Assembly: GCA_018524725.1 (NCBI GenBank)
Contig: JAEUWP010000096.1
Coordinates: forward strand, 1-46,281
DNA from: Podaxis mareebaensis
Lineage: Eukaryota > Basidiomycota > Agaricomycetes > Agaricales > Agaricaceae
Reading direction: 5' to 3'
DNA length: 46,281 nucleotides
A program made the translations under genes and the position numbers. Positions 28,731 through 39,731 of the stretch are shown piece by piece. The notes under the pieces are model-generated. The model was given only the letters and a program-made list of their open reading frames with translations. It was not told where the DNA came from and searched no databases. The stretch's first letter is position 1, and every line of letters begins with the position of its first letter.

Positions 28731-31700
28731 GTTCCACGTCTAGATCGTCCAAAGGAAAGAAAGATGCACCAAAAGACAATTCCCTTTCCCCCTTTTTCTT
28801 CTCAAACAGACTGGTTTCCGATTCTTACCCCCATCCAAAGGACGAAATTATGCCCCCTTCCTTCTCTTTGAACGAAGTACCCGTTTCTGAATTGTGTTTA
28901 AAGACCCACCAATCCAACACCTTTTATTGCCCCATCACTGTGCATCTCTCTGAAAAATCCGTGGAAGACCTTGCACTGATAGACTCCAGAGCTGGACGAG
29001 ATTTCATCGACCACCGACTGGTCGAAGAATGGAACCTGAAAACGTCACCACTGAAAAAACCAATCAAAGTCAGGAACGCCGACGGAACCCTGAACAAAGA
29101 CAAGCAAATCACTCATTCTGTGACCCTCAAATTCACCATCTATGGAAAACAAATGAAGATGGATTTGCAGGTGATTAATCTAGGACAACCTAGAATAATC
29201 TTGGGAATTCCTTGGCTCACAAAATACAACCCCAACATCGACTGGTCAAAATGGACACTCTCATGGAGACATTTGATGGACAACACCACACTCTCTTCGA
29301 TAATGGACCACACTCTTTCCAAAATCTACGTAAATGAGCTTGAAGAAGATTTCTCCGAGGAAAACTTCACCAAAATAAACACCAAGACTTCCTACTCTCA
29401 AATACTTGCCCAAACAGGAGAACAAAGAAAGGAGACCGATCCCAAAAAAATAGTTCCTCAGGAGTTCCATGAATATCTCGACCTTTTCTCTCAGAAGAAA
29501 AGCGAAAGATTTCCTCCCACTCAACAATGGGACCACCGGATCGAAACAAAAGAAAGTTTTGTACCAAAAGCTTTTCCCTCTTACAAACTCTCCCTCGCTG
29601 AAGAAAAGGAGCTCAACAAATTCCTCGAAGAAAACCTTGCGAAAGGATATATCAGACCCTCAAAATCACCCATGGCCTCACCGTTTTTCTTTGTCTCAAA
29701 GAAAGATGGAAAGCTCAGGCCCTGTCAGGACTATCGCTACCTCAATGAGCACACAGTCAAAAACGGCTATCCTATCCCTTCGATTCAATCCATACTTGAC
29801 AAGTTACGAGGATCAAAATACTTCACTGCACTCGACATTAGACTCAGCTACAACAATGTTCGGATTGTCGAAGAAGACTGATGGAAAGGAGCATTCCGCA
29901 CCCACCGAGGATTGTTCGAACCAACGGTCATGTTTTTCAGAATGTGCAACAGTCCAGCTACATTTCAAAACATGATGGATACCATCCTCGCCCCTCTCAT
30001 CGTGCAGAACAAAGTCATCATCTACATGGACGACATTCTTATCCATGCCCCTACCAAAACCGAACTGCGTAAAACAACGAAGGAAGTATTCAAGATCTTG
30101 CGGAAGCACAATCTCTACCTCAAGTCAGAGAAATGTGAATTCAAGAAAACAACCCTCACCTATCTTGGATTCATCATTTCTCCCAACGAAGTCAAGATGG
30201 ACCCCAACAAACTCAAAGGAATAGCAGATTGGCCTACCCCCAAGACAGTCCGCGACATACGGAAATTCATCGGGTTCTGCAATTTCTATCGCAAATTCAT
30301 CAAGCACTATGCCCACCTGTCCTTACCCCTTAACGCACTTCTAAAGAAGTCCAACACTCCTTTCAAATGGACAAAAGAAGCTGATGACGCATTTAAGAAA
30401 TTAAAGCAATGGTTCCTGGAAGAACCCGTTTTAATTACCCCAGATCCCACTAAACCATTCGAAATTCAAACTGATGCATCCGCTTATGCGTCTGGAGCAG
30501 TCCTCCTCCAGAAAGACTCAAATGGTGTGCTACACCCATGCTTCTACTATTCCAAACCATTCTCCCCAGCTGAGCGGAACTATCATGCATCAGAACAAGA
30601 GTTCCTAGCTATCATCCGTGCATTACAAGAATGGCATCATTACATCAATGGATCGCCTTACAAAACAACGATATGGACGGATCACAATAACATCATTCAT
30701 TGGGCCAAACCGTCAAAACTATCAAGACAAACCATTCGATGGTCCACTGTGATCAGCACCCATAAAATCAAGATTCGCCATATTCCTGGATCTAAAAACT
30801 GCACTGCCGATGCTTTGTCCAGAAGACCAGACCACGCCTCAACAAGTAAAGACACAGAGCTCAAAACAACGAAAGCAGCCATTCCACTAGAAAAGTTCCA
30901 AACTAGTGACTTTACCAATGCTAATGCAAAATTGGCTAATTCAGGAGAAAATGACGAAATCAACATTGTAGACCCTGATGTTGAGAATGAAGCCCAGAAA
31001 GGGAAGGATGGAACCATAGAATTGGATCAAGAAGGTCGTATCCAACTCCCCATGGACTCCACGCTTAAGAAGCACTTATTGCAGCGTGTACACAATGCAC
31101 CAGCTGCGGGACACCCTGGAGTCGCTGAAACCCTCAGGAAACTTCAAGAATATGTCACTTGGCCCGGCATTCACGCCTACGTCATGAACTATGTGAAAGG
31201 ATGCCCTACTTGCCAACAATACAAGATCAACAGACGACCCTTGAAGCCTCCTCTTCAGCCAATTCCTGGACCCTGATCTTCATGGCCTTTTGCCCAGATG
31301 TCCATGGACCTCATCACCGACCTCCCCGAATCCAACAGATATGATGCAATATTGTCTGTGGTGGACCACGGTCTTACGAAAGGGATAATCATAGCACCCA
31401 CTTCCAAGTCCGCCACTGCCGATCAAATCGCAGACATCTTGATCAAACACGTGTTCATTCATACAGGAATACCCGATAAAATCATTTTGGACAGAGATCC
31501 CTGATTTATGGCCAAGTCGATACAAGCTATGTTCAAGAAACTGAATATCGATCACGCCCCCTCCACCGCCTATCACTCCCAGTCGGACAGATCAACTGAA
31601 CGATTTAATCAGGAAATCGAGATGTACCTATCAGCTTATTGCGCTCAAAATCCCCACGCCTGGCCCGAACACCTTCCTTTAATTGAATTCTCCCATAACT

Positions 31701-32329
31701 CTAGAACACATGCCAACCGCCAGCAAATGCCATTTGAACTTATGTATGGCCATCCACTCAAAGCTTTCCCAACCGAGCTAGCACCAACAAACTCCCCATC
31801 GGCTGAAGAAAGAATGAACTGGATTATTAATATCTGAGAAGCGGCAAAAATAGCACATGAAATCTCATGCAAAATTATGACAGAACGAACACAAACGTGC
31901 ATGCTGCCAAAAATAGAACCTGGCCAGAAAGTTTGGCTCGACACTCGAAACTTGCCCATTCGAGTTGCGTCAAGGAAGATCGCTGCCCGTCAACTAGGCC
32001 CATTCACTGTTATTAGGAAACATGGAAACATATCCTACGAGCTATCTCTTCCCAAGAACTGGAAGATCCACAACATCTTCCACATCCAATACCTCTATCC
32101 CATCACCGAAAACGATATTTATGGCAAACACTTCTCAAGGCCCCCACCTGACCTCATCCAAGGAGAGGAAGAATGGGAAGTTGAAGCCATAGTGGCGCAC
32201 CATCACACCAGAAGACGAGGTTTAGAGTTTCTAGTGCATTGGAAGGGATATCCAGAATCAGAACGAACCTGGCAAAATTCAACAGACCTGTGCAATTCCA
32301 AGACTCTCCTCAACACTTATAAACTGTGA
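28727..32329 (+). pseudogene. pol: Element E pol: protease, RT, RNase H, integrase, chromodomain
   Basis: One frame, open from 28727, with just four TGA breaks (29879, 31274, 31502, 31835) before TGA 32327-32329. Retropepsin: ALIDSRAGRDF (28965-29000; DSG has become DSR) and IILGIPWLTKYNP. RT: FFFVSKKDGKLRPCQDYRYL, FFRMCNSPATFQNMM and YMDDI at 30023-30037. RNase H: FEIQTDASAYASGAV, EQEFLAI, TIWTDHNNI and ADALSRRPDH. Integrase: HNAPAAGHPG with CPTCQQYK, then MDLITDLPES, IILDRDP and ERFNQEIEMYL, giving an HHCC plus DDE set. The chromodomain is EEEWEVEAIVAHH...LEFLVHWKGYPESERTW (about 32160-32280). The odd residues (DSR, FFRM) are all explained by CG to CA changes. It is close to intact. Confidence 0.9.
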
Positions 32330-32360
32330 CACAATCTCTACTGAAGCTCAAGCTACTCGA

Positions 32361-33791
32361 ATGTCTTTCACTTCTAATGACACTACTACCACTGACTATC
32401 CAACTACTCCCACCTCAAACACTTCATTCACCCGAGCGTCATCTCAAACTCTTGTTTCTGTTCCACCTACTCCTCTCACCCACGAACTGACACCTTCCCC
32501 AGAAGATCGCCCCTCTACCCCCGAGTCACTCCGCTATGAAGAGCAACAAAGACAAGTCACCGACATCGCAGAAGTCAGGCATCAAATATCCAAGGCGTTC
32601 CAACTACATGAAGCACAAAGTGCCCAAAGGTGAACCCTTTCGTCTCGTGCCTTACAAGAAGCAAGCAATGCCGCTCTTTCTGCCACAGTATGACTCAACA
32701 CTTTATATGAAGATGCCTTTTCCCAAGCAAGGACTGCTCTTGAGTGCGGTAATCAACCAACTGAAGTATTCGACTCTTTCAGGTCGACTTGGTTTAACGC
32801 AATACATTGCCAGCTCCATGCTAACAGACTGGCCGACGAAGTCAGTACCCACTTTACTGAGGTTATTGACTTGCCAGGACTTGATCAGGAAAGGCGATAC
32901 CTCCGAGGTGCCCACTGCGCAATTTTGCAAGTGCGAGAGGATGTATCTGCTTTTCTCCACCCACAAATTGGACTTAGATCTGGCAACGTTACTCGCAACC
33001 CCTCGCTCTGACGGAACCAAGGAACCACTTCAGTACCCAAGCAACTTCATGATGTGGATCGACAACACCCCGAAACAAGAACTTCTGGAAATCCAGAACC
33101 TGCTCTCACAGACAGCCCTATCCTCACCGTATCCGACCAACACGCCACCTGCTATCAATGTAGCAATGTGGGTCATAGGGTGGATCAATGTGTCAGATAT
33201 TATTGCCCCTTCTGCTGCCACTATGCCCCTGGACACTACCAGAAGTACTGTTTTCTCAATCCCATCAGAATCCACCCACCGTTCCACTATGCCAGAATCC
33301 TCGCCGACCGAGCCCAGCTCGCCATGGTCAGACTCGCCGAACACGCTGCCACTACCAGGCAGCAGGATGGTGGACGAGGAACTAGTGCTCCTGCAGACGA
33401 TCAATCCCAGGACGCTCATTCCCCAGCTCTCCCCTTACCAACTCCCTCCTCCTCTGCAACTCGACCCCCACTGTCAGGAGACTCGAGATCTCCTTCGCCT
33501 GTTCGTCCGTGCCGCAACCAATGTCACACTCTCCTTCGGGCAGGCCCCACCACTGCTGACAACATCTGAGGACCTAGATTCGCTGATGAACGCCATGACA
33601 GATCTCCTCCACACCTCTCCCGTCATGCCATCAATACCACCATTGTCCCCAGAGCCTCCGACTGACACATTCGCCCTTGACAACAGTCAGCTCGATCAAT
33701 TGAATGTGCCCTCCGAAGTGTCATGGACGACACAGGAGAGGGAATGTATGAATATCCTTACGACGATGAAAACGTTACTGGGAGCCACTGA
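32361..33791 (+). pseudogene. Element E third ORF, double zinc-knuckle protein
   Basis: An ATG at 32361 lies 31 nt after the pol stop. The frame runs 477 codons to TGA 33789-33791 with about six earlier TGA breaks (32631, near 32697, near 33009, 33567 and others). The N terminus is Thr/Ser/Pro-rich. The middle is helical (LADEVSTHFTEVIDLPGL). From residue 264 two adjacent knuckles follow: CYQCSNVGHRVDQC (33150-33191) and CPFCCHYAPGHYQKYC. Then comes an Ala-rich helix (LADRAQLAMVRLAEHAATT) and Pro/Ser tail. The place in the element and the paired knuckles match the third ORFs of A and B, though overall sequence similarity is low. Function unknown; RNA or DNA binding is inferred. Confidence 0.6.
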
Positions 33792-34041
33792 GTCAAGTGA
33801 GGACACTCGACATTATGAAGGGGATCATGTTACAAATATTGCAGGCTCCGAGAACACCGAGGAGACTGAAGAGCCCGAGCAGCAATCTTATGAAGAATGG
33901 GACTTGATGAAGCGGATGATGGTAAGCCTCTGGCAGGAAACCATGGAGTTGCGACAGACACTTGATTGGGAAATGTGCGAGAAGATAGATGAAGCGTGTT
34001 GCTATCACGGAGTATACTTTCCATGCGATGACGACTTGTGA
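32536..34041 (+). CDS. 501-codon open frame overlapping third ORF and entering 3' LTR
   Basis: Open without a stop for 501 codons in the +1 frame relative to the zinc-knuckle ORF. It crosses the polypurine tract and ends inside the 3' LTR. Its last 68 codons (NIAGSENTEETEEPEQQ to CDDDL) are present in both LTRs. The C-terminal part is acidic. There are no recognisable domains, and in this frame the zinc-knuckle cysteines disappear. Because the other frame carries a clear motif, this one may be a by-product of codon composition. Its length and lack of TGA in an element otherwise full of them are notable. Real coding is unproven. Confidence 0.3.
   Translation: MKSNKDKSPTSQKSGIKYPRRSNYMKHKVPKGEPFRLVPYKKQAMPLFLPQYDSTLYMKMPFPKQGLLLSAVINQLKYSTLSGRLGLTQYIASSMLTDWPTKSVPTLLRLLTCQDLIRKGDTSEVPTAQFCKCERMYLLFSTHKLDLDLATLLATPRSDGTKEPLQYPSNFMMWIDNTPKQELLEIQNLLSQTALSSPYPTNTPPAINVAMWVIGWINVSDIIAPSAATMPLDTTRSTVFSIPSESTHRSTMPESSPTEPSSPWSDSPNTLPLPGSRMVDEELVLLQTINPRTLIPQLSPYQLPPPLQLDPHCQETRDLLRLFVRAATNVTLSFGQAPPLLTTSEDLDSLMNAMTDLLHTSPVMPSIPPLSPEPPTDTFALDNSQLDQLNVPSEVSWTTQERECMNILTTMKTLLGATESSEDTRHYEGDHVTNIAGSENTEETEEPEQQSYEEWDLMKRMMVSLWQETMELRQTLDWEMCEKIDEACCYHGVYFPCDDDL
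33814..33827 (+). other. Polypurine tract of element E
   Basis: TATGAAGGGGATCA directly precedes the 3' LTR. It shares AAGGGGAT with elements A and B. Confidence 0.7.
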
Positions 34042-34638
34042 TTGGATGCTGAACCTACTACTTCCTATTCTAGACACTCTTCTATATTAGGACAAGGTAT
34101 CAGTTTTGTCTCTTCTGTCGTATTTATGTTCACATCAATTATGTTCGCTCTCGCAGACTTTTGTTCTATGATGTATGCATTCCTTTCCTCTTCTTCATAT
34201 GCCCTATGCCCTGTTTCCCTTTTATGTACATGTCCCTCTTATTCGTCCCTTATGTTACTATTGATCTACTTCCTTAAGTAGTCATAGGACTTGTATATGT
34301 ACACCACTTGGACATGTAGATTAGCTAAGTCTAATCTTAAAGAGTTGTGTTACCTTCTCTTGGTACTTGAATAAGTCCTTGAGTCGTATTACCTCTTTAA
34401 GTCTACATCTCTTCGCCCTTGTGTGCAGCTTTTCCCTCCAAGGCTTCTCTCTAACATCGTGTCCTACAGAGTGTGCGATCTATATGAGTTCGCTGCCTAG
34501 TGACAACGTGAACAGCCACCTGAGGTTAAACAGAGCAGCTCCTTCAGACCTGTACAGGACAAGGACTCCTGCTCGTCTCACTTACAAGGATAGGCTCCGA
34601 CTTAGGCATCGCTTAGCCAAAGAAGAAACCTTGTAACA
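33828..34638 (+). repeat. 3' LTR of element E (811 bp)
   Basis: Starts TGTTACAAATATTGC and ends CTTGTAACA. It is the same length as the 5' LTR, with about twenty differences by eye, nearly all at CG/TG/CA positions. Confidence 0.93.
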
Positions 34639-35008
34639 GATTCAGCTATGTACAGCCAAGGAGACATGATGAGTACCCAAACCTCCACCCTATCAACTGT
34701 TCCCCTAAACTGTTATATGATATCACCTCTTGCATTTACTGCATCCCCATTTTCCCCTATTCACAAACCTCTTGAAATCTATGAATTATCACTCACTAAT
34801 ATCTCACATGTTCATAGCCTTGAAACCTCAACACTTGCATACAAGAAAGTCACTAATTGCATCTGACCTGTTGCCACCACCCTTCCAGAAGGCTTCAGAA
34901 TCATCCACTATATACCTTCTGACCCACTCAAAGACATGCCAACACTTCCATTCCACCCACCAGAATTCATGCTAGGCAGCCACTACACCATCAAATGAAG
35001 GAACAATA
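34639..35008 (+). pseudogene. Element D, right part
   Basis: Continuation of element D after the E insertion. A frame from about 34648 to 34998 reads MYSQGDMMSTQTSTL and, after one TGA at 34864-34866, LPEGFRIIHYIPSDPLKDMP. This pattern follows the protease in related fungal gag-protease polyproteins. It ends where a Tc1/mariner end begins at a TA (35007-35008). The reading frame does not join simply to the frame at 25350, so either a frameshift or decay intervened. Confidence 0.55.
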
Positions 35009-35014
35009 CAGTGA

Positions 35015-35217
35015 GCAACAAAACTGTTCCAATGTTTGGAACTTTTAGAAAGAAATTACAATATCTCTGAACTGGTTAAGGTGACTACCTCCAAAATATT
35101 TCTGAGAATAGCCTAGTATCTTAACTTTGATCCCATCAAGTTTCATTATGTAATTACTTTACCCTCATTTAATATCAATTATTGGATCAATATTACTCAT
35201 TGGAACAGTTTTGTTGC
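35015..35217. repeat. Perfect 20-bp inverted repeat
   Basis: GCAACAAAACTGTTCCAATG at 35015-35034 is repeated in inverse at 35198-35217. Lying at the end of a Tc1/mariner remnant, it probably represents terminal or subterminal transposase-binding repeats. Confidence 0.85.
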
Positions 35218-35249
35218 CAATGTTCTAGCACATATATACAAGGGGATAA

Positions 35250-35312
35250 CTAGTACTTGGTGTATCCTCCATTAGCCCTTATCACTGCCTCTATCCTCCT
35301 AGGCATCAAAAC
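35250..35312 (-). pseudogene. Tc1/mariner transposase C-terminal remnant
   Basis: The minus strand reads MPRRIEAVIRANGGYTKY and then TAG (35252-35250). This is the characteristic C-terminus of fungal Tc1/IS630-type transposases, where MPRRIEAVI...GGxTKY closes the DDE domain. Only about 20 codons remain, and the upstream part is cut off by the LINE. The short sequence is a near-exact family signature, so the call is firmer than its length suggests. Confidence 0.7.
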
Positions 35313-35399
35313 ACCTTCCTTTCTCAGTAACCACCACAGTCATCTCAGTGGCCAGGTTATTTGTAGCACAAGGAATACATTTTTCAGTCCTAACTCACT

Positions 35400-38018
35400 A
35401 TGAAAGATACCAAGGAGTCTAGCAGCCTCTTTGGTAGTCTAAAGAAAGCCACCCCAAGTGTCAAATCTCTCTGCCTTGGTCGATGTCACTCTAGCACTAG
35501 TGTAGTGCCCAACCCCACTCTTCCTCGAGAGGCCTCAGTCAGTCTCTTCAACGACTTCCAAGTCTCTGAGGATTTCCTATGGAAGCCTCCTTCCCCTTCC
35601 CCATCTATCAGAGCCAAGCACTCTTACTCAACCAATCAATCCCTTTCCAACCGCCTTGAGAAAAGCATGAAATTCAAGGAGGATGATGACACTGCCTCTG
35701 TATCTTCTGCAGAGGAAAATGAAGAACAAGAAGGATCTCAAGGTCTTTCCACTCCTCGCTCTGTCCACCCATCTATTGTGCCAGCTCACAAAGATTTGGA
35801 CATGTCTCCCGAGATTGCTCCCTCATCTCACAGGGTTCTTTTGCCTGCCCAAGCCATTGCATCATCATTTGGCTTTGTCCCTCCTACCCCTGGAACTGCT
35901 TGGGAAGAATCTCAACTGTCAGACCCCCTTCCTGCTCTCCCTACATTCACCCCCATTTCCCCCCCAACTGACTCTCAGCCTCAAGGTGAAGAGCTGCTGT
36001 CCTGTGGAATGGATTGGTCAGCAATCCGTAACACACTCTGTGACACCTTCAGTGATGTGGATGTCACAGCCACTTCTGATCCCAAAGTGCTTAGTCTACT
36101 CACTGCACTTCTCTCTTTCTCTTCCAGCTGGCTCTCATCATGGGTCAACAACAGGGGAGATCTGTCAACATTTGAGGGCACTTCGTCCCTCGTCAATTTA
36201 ATACAAACAATTGCCCACTCAGAACAGCTACACAATAAATCTGTTCCATTTAACAACCATAGTGTGTGTCTTTATGACACCATTTCCATGCAATTCCCTC
36301 CTTCACACACTCTATCCCCTACTCCTATGCCCATGTCAACAGGGCATTATCAAGAACGCTGGGCTGAAAAGGCACTGGCAGTGTCCTCCCCTTCCCCCAA
36401 AGACGCCTCTAGGTCTCTCCAGGGCTCTTCCCCTCTCCCCATTCCTGATGCCTCTGGGATACTCCAGGGCTCAGATTCGCAACTCGAAAGGGACACTGCT
36501 CGAGCAATTGCCCTCTTGTGCCTTCCACCTCTCGATCCCACTAAACCAGGTGAGTCTTCATCGTCTATCATTGACACTGACATGCTCCCTCCCCCTCCTA
36601 CCCAACCCACTATCCCTGCCACTCCTGATCCATCCAGTCAGGAAAAGGCTAACCCTAACCACAGCTCCTGGTCTACAATCACTCATCGCCGGGCACCTTG
36701 TAAAACAATAGCTGCACCTGCACAGCATAAGCCTATCATGGCCCCTGCCTTCCCCCCCAAGGACTCCCTTCCCCCCCCTCCCTGTCCCTCTCCTCCTTCC
36801 TCCACTCCACCCCCCATCAATAAAGCCACCAAGCCTCAGTACAGGTCTGGTGCACCTTCCCCTTCAACTCAGAGGTCGTCCTATTCTAAGGCAGCATCTC
36901 AATCTCCTCTCAAAGTGGATGAACTGCAAAAATATGCAGCTCTCCAGAATCAATTCCCCTCAATGTTGCTGGTCAACATTATTAACTTCCTTTGCAATGC
37001 AGGAGACATCAAATCCCCTGCTCCTAAGAGCCAATCCCCTTCTCCTCACTCTTCCTCTCAACTGAAGGCCACTCAAGGCCCTTCTTGCAAAAATGTTGTT
37101 GTCCCCTTCAATGACATGTTCATGCATCTCATGATTACTTCATTGGACCTCATCATTCAATGTTGTAACAATGAATTATACCAAAAAAACCTCTCTCTTC
37201 GCATCGAGTCAGCAAAGAAGAATGAGCATACACTCTGGCTCAATACAAATGCTGTCACCTCTGAGGCTGAACTCAATGCCATTAAGAAGGGCATCACTGA
37301 CTCTAACTGATTGGCCTTTGCCTCCCCAGACATCAGGAATGCCGTTAACCCTTCACTTCCTATGTCAAAATCCTTCATCAAACTAACCAACCTCCCATAC
37401 TTCAGGGAAGATGGTACCCCTCACACCGCTGATGACATTAAACCTGTCATCAATGCTTCTCCTTATGCCAACATCATCAATCACATTGTTAGCAAACCAC
37501 AATTCTGCTGAGTCTCCCCCCACTCTGACTTGGCCATCCTTTTCTTCGACCTGTGGGATTCACAAACCGCATCACAGGCCAAGCTTTATATCAACCATAC
37601 CATTCTCTTTGAGAACAGAGTATGTACCTTCAGAGGCATGAGCATGAGAATCGCTAGCCCCCTCTATAACTGGTGTTGGAGGTGGGGACATGCCACACAT
37701 AACTGCAAAGCCCACAACCCAAGGTGCACCATTTGTGGTGACCCACATCACACCAACAACCATCCCTGCAACGGGTACTGCTGTCACAGCAAGACTGGTC
37801 CCAACCCTCACCCCCCTACCCCTGCAAACATCACAGAATGTCCTCATGTGACCTCATTCTCTTGCCTGTCATGTGGTTCCAAAGATCACCACGTGAACAG
37901 TGACAAATGCCTGTTCTTCCACCACTGCTATAACAAAGAGTGGATCATCCAAAAGGTCAATGAGATGAAGAAGGAAAAGGCCAAAGCTGACTTCAATGCC
38001 TGCGCTGTTAATGTCTAA
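35400..38018 (+). pseudogene. LINE F1 ORF1
   Basis: Counterpart of F2 ORF1, 873 codons including two TGA breaks (37308-37310, 37509-37511), where F2 has CGA in both places. The protein is Ser/Pro-rich for the first 500 residues. The C-terminal knuckles are partly eroded (CNWCWRWGHATHNC, CTICGDPHHTNNHPC, CLSCGSKDHHVNSDKC). It ends at TAA 38016-38018 within ATGTCTAA, overlapping the ORF2 start. ORF1 of such LINEs binds the transcript to form the RNP. Non-functional. Confidence 0.85.
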
Positions 38019-39731
38019 TTACAACACATCTAATTTTGCTACTTCACTATCTGACATTTCAATCTGTTCATTTAATGTTCAAAAGAACTGGTCTACTGTA
38101 GAATTCCTTTTAAACTCTCTTTTACTTAAAGATGTTCACATCTTATGTTTACAAGAACCTGCTTTCAAATTCATTCGTAATGTCCCATCCACATTGGCCT
38201 CTGAAGGAGACCCAATGGAGGGACCCCCTATCCACAAAGATTGGTTATTACTTCACTACCAATCCATTTCTAAACCCCATGTTCTCACTTACATATGCAA
38301 CTCTATCTGGTCCCTTAATCCCATCATCCATCCAAACATCATTTCATCATCTGACTTTCAGCTGTTTTCACTTTCTATTCCTAGTAAACAATACTTCCTT
38401 AATTGTTACTTTGAAACAAATGATTCTTCATCTATTGACTATTTAGAATCACATATACACTCCTTCCCTAACAACATTTGCTATGCAGGAGGCGACTTTA
38501 ACACGAGGTCTCCTGAATGGGATCATAATGCACCTCACCATCTTGCACACGCAGACTTGTTATGTGACATCATGGACATGATCAGACTTACCAGATCCAC
38601 TCTGGTCCAATATTCTCCCACTCACTTCCCTGATGATCCTAACAAATCTGCAACAGTGATCAATCTCATGTTCACAATCTCTCCACCAGATCTTCCTGCT
38701 CCCACCCATTCATACCAACATGATTGGCGATCCTGATCTGATCATGTTCCCCTCTTCACACATGTCCCTCTTTTGTCAACTGCCAACCCCATCACTGTCA
38801 AATGTACTATCCCTAGAGACTCTGAAGAAGAAGCTCTTTTCCTATACAACTGCTCCTGACACATAAAGGCCATCCCCCCTATTTTCGACTCCACTGATGA
38901 TGTCAACAAATACGCAACCTCCATCTTTGATATCATCTCTGATGAATGGAATGCAAACACCATAGAAGTAAAAATTTGCCAACACTCAAAGCCTTGGTGG
39001 AACAACCAATGCTCTGATGCACTATATGCCTTTAATGCCCATTGCACTAAACGAAATTGGAGTAACTTCAGACGCACCACCAAAAAAGCTAAGAGAGCCT
39101 TCTTTGACCACAAGATTTTGGAAATCTCGAGGGAGAAACAATGACCTTGGGACCTGATGTCATGGGTGAAGAAACATAACCTCCCCCCTTCCCAATCCAT
39201 CCTCCACAAAGGACAACCATGTGACAAACTGGAAAGCCTATGGAAAGTGCTAGATGAGACATACAATGCAGCATCTAATAGACCTATCAACCTAAATACA
39301 GCCAACTTCACCCCTGAACAAAAAGAGTGATCATGGCCCCCCTTCTTGACCAGGGAATTAACAGACACCCTCTCACCATGTGCCAACTCCTCCACTCCAG
39401 GTCCAGACCATCTAACTTGGGCTCACATCAAATTCCTCATGTCCGATGATGACATCAGATCGAACTTCACATCCTTCGCCTCTGTGTGTATTCAATTTCA
39501 CACATGGCTGGAATACTTCAAGACATCTACTTTGGTTATTATTCCCAAACCGAATAAACCTCATTATTCAACACCAAAAATGTTCCACCCCATCATCCTC
39601 CTCAATACCCTAGGCAAACTCATTGAGAAGATGATCTCCAACCACCTTCAATTTGAGTCCACCCAGTTTGACCTTGTTCACCCCCTCCAATTTGGAGGCA
39701 TCATCCACTGCTCAACAGAAGATGCAGGAGT
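38011..39731 (+). pseudogene. LINE F1 ORF2, truncated: endonuclease and RT start
   Basis: From ATG 38011 (MSNYNTSNF) the frame covers the endonuclease/exonuclease/phosphatase domain (SICSFNVQKNWSTVEF, CLQEPAF, YAGGDFNTRSPEWDH, then TGA, then SDHVPL). It reaches the first RT blocks (STPGPDHLTWAHIKF, LVIIPKPNKPHYS) before F2 interrupts it. TGA breaks near 38734, 38858, 39141 and 39328 correspond to arginine codons in F2. A 25-nt longer start at 37996 is possible. Confidence 0.85.

Larger units (their letters stand above)
25394..34638 (+). mobile_element. Complete Ty3/gypsy chromovirus element E
   Basis: 9245 bp with two 811-bp LTRs, a target duplication, a leader with periodic repeats, ORF1, gag, pol, a third ORF and a polypurine tract. 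It is inserted in element D. It retains much CpG, and the LTRs differ at about twenty positions by eye, so it is younger than B, C and D. Gag is broken by two, pol by four and the third ORF by several TGA codons. Confidence 0.93.
25389..34643. repeat. 5-bp target-site duplication of element E
   Basis: GATTC at 25389-25393 and 34639-34643 directly flanks the LTR ends. Confidence 0.92.
35009..35312 (-). mobile_element. 3' end of a Tc1/mariner element
   Basis: The left end CAGTGAGCAACAAAAC follows a TA, as Tc1/mariner termini do. The transposase tail is on the minus strand at 35250-35312. The right part is missing because LINE F1 starts at about 35313. The 197 nt between the tail stop and the left inverted repeat have no gene. 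Confidence 0.65.
35313..39731 (+). mobile_element. LINE copy F1, 3' truncated by F2
   Basis: It starts with the same 5' sequence as F2 (CACCTTCCTTTCTCAG) and aligns with F2 along its length until 39729. There F2 begins, in the same orientation. Relative to F2 it carries many C-to-T and G-to-A changes at CG sites. The first 87 nt are 5' untranslated. Confidence 0.88.

Noticed and set aside
38742..39395. 217-codon minus-strand ORF
   Set aside because: Antisense to LINE F1 ORF2, which aligns with F2 over the same bases. It has no domain of its own.
2676..39731. TGA recoding (alternative code, selenocysteine or readthrough) to explain many in-frame TGA
   Set aside because: Matching positions in the less decayed copy F2 are CGA, protease catalytic residues also show CG to CA changes, and young ORFs here end in ordinary TGA. 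CpG decay explains the pattern.
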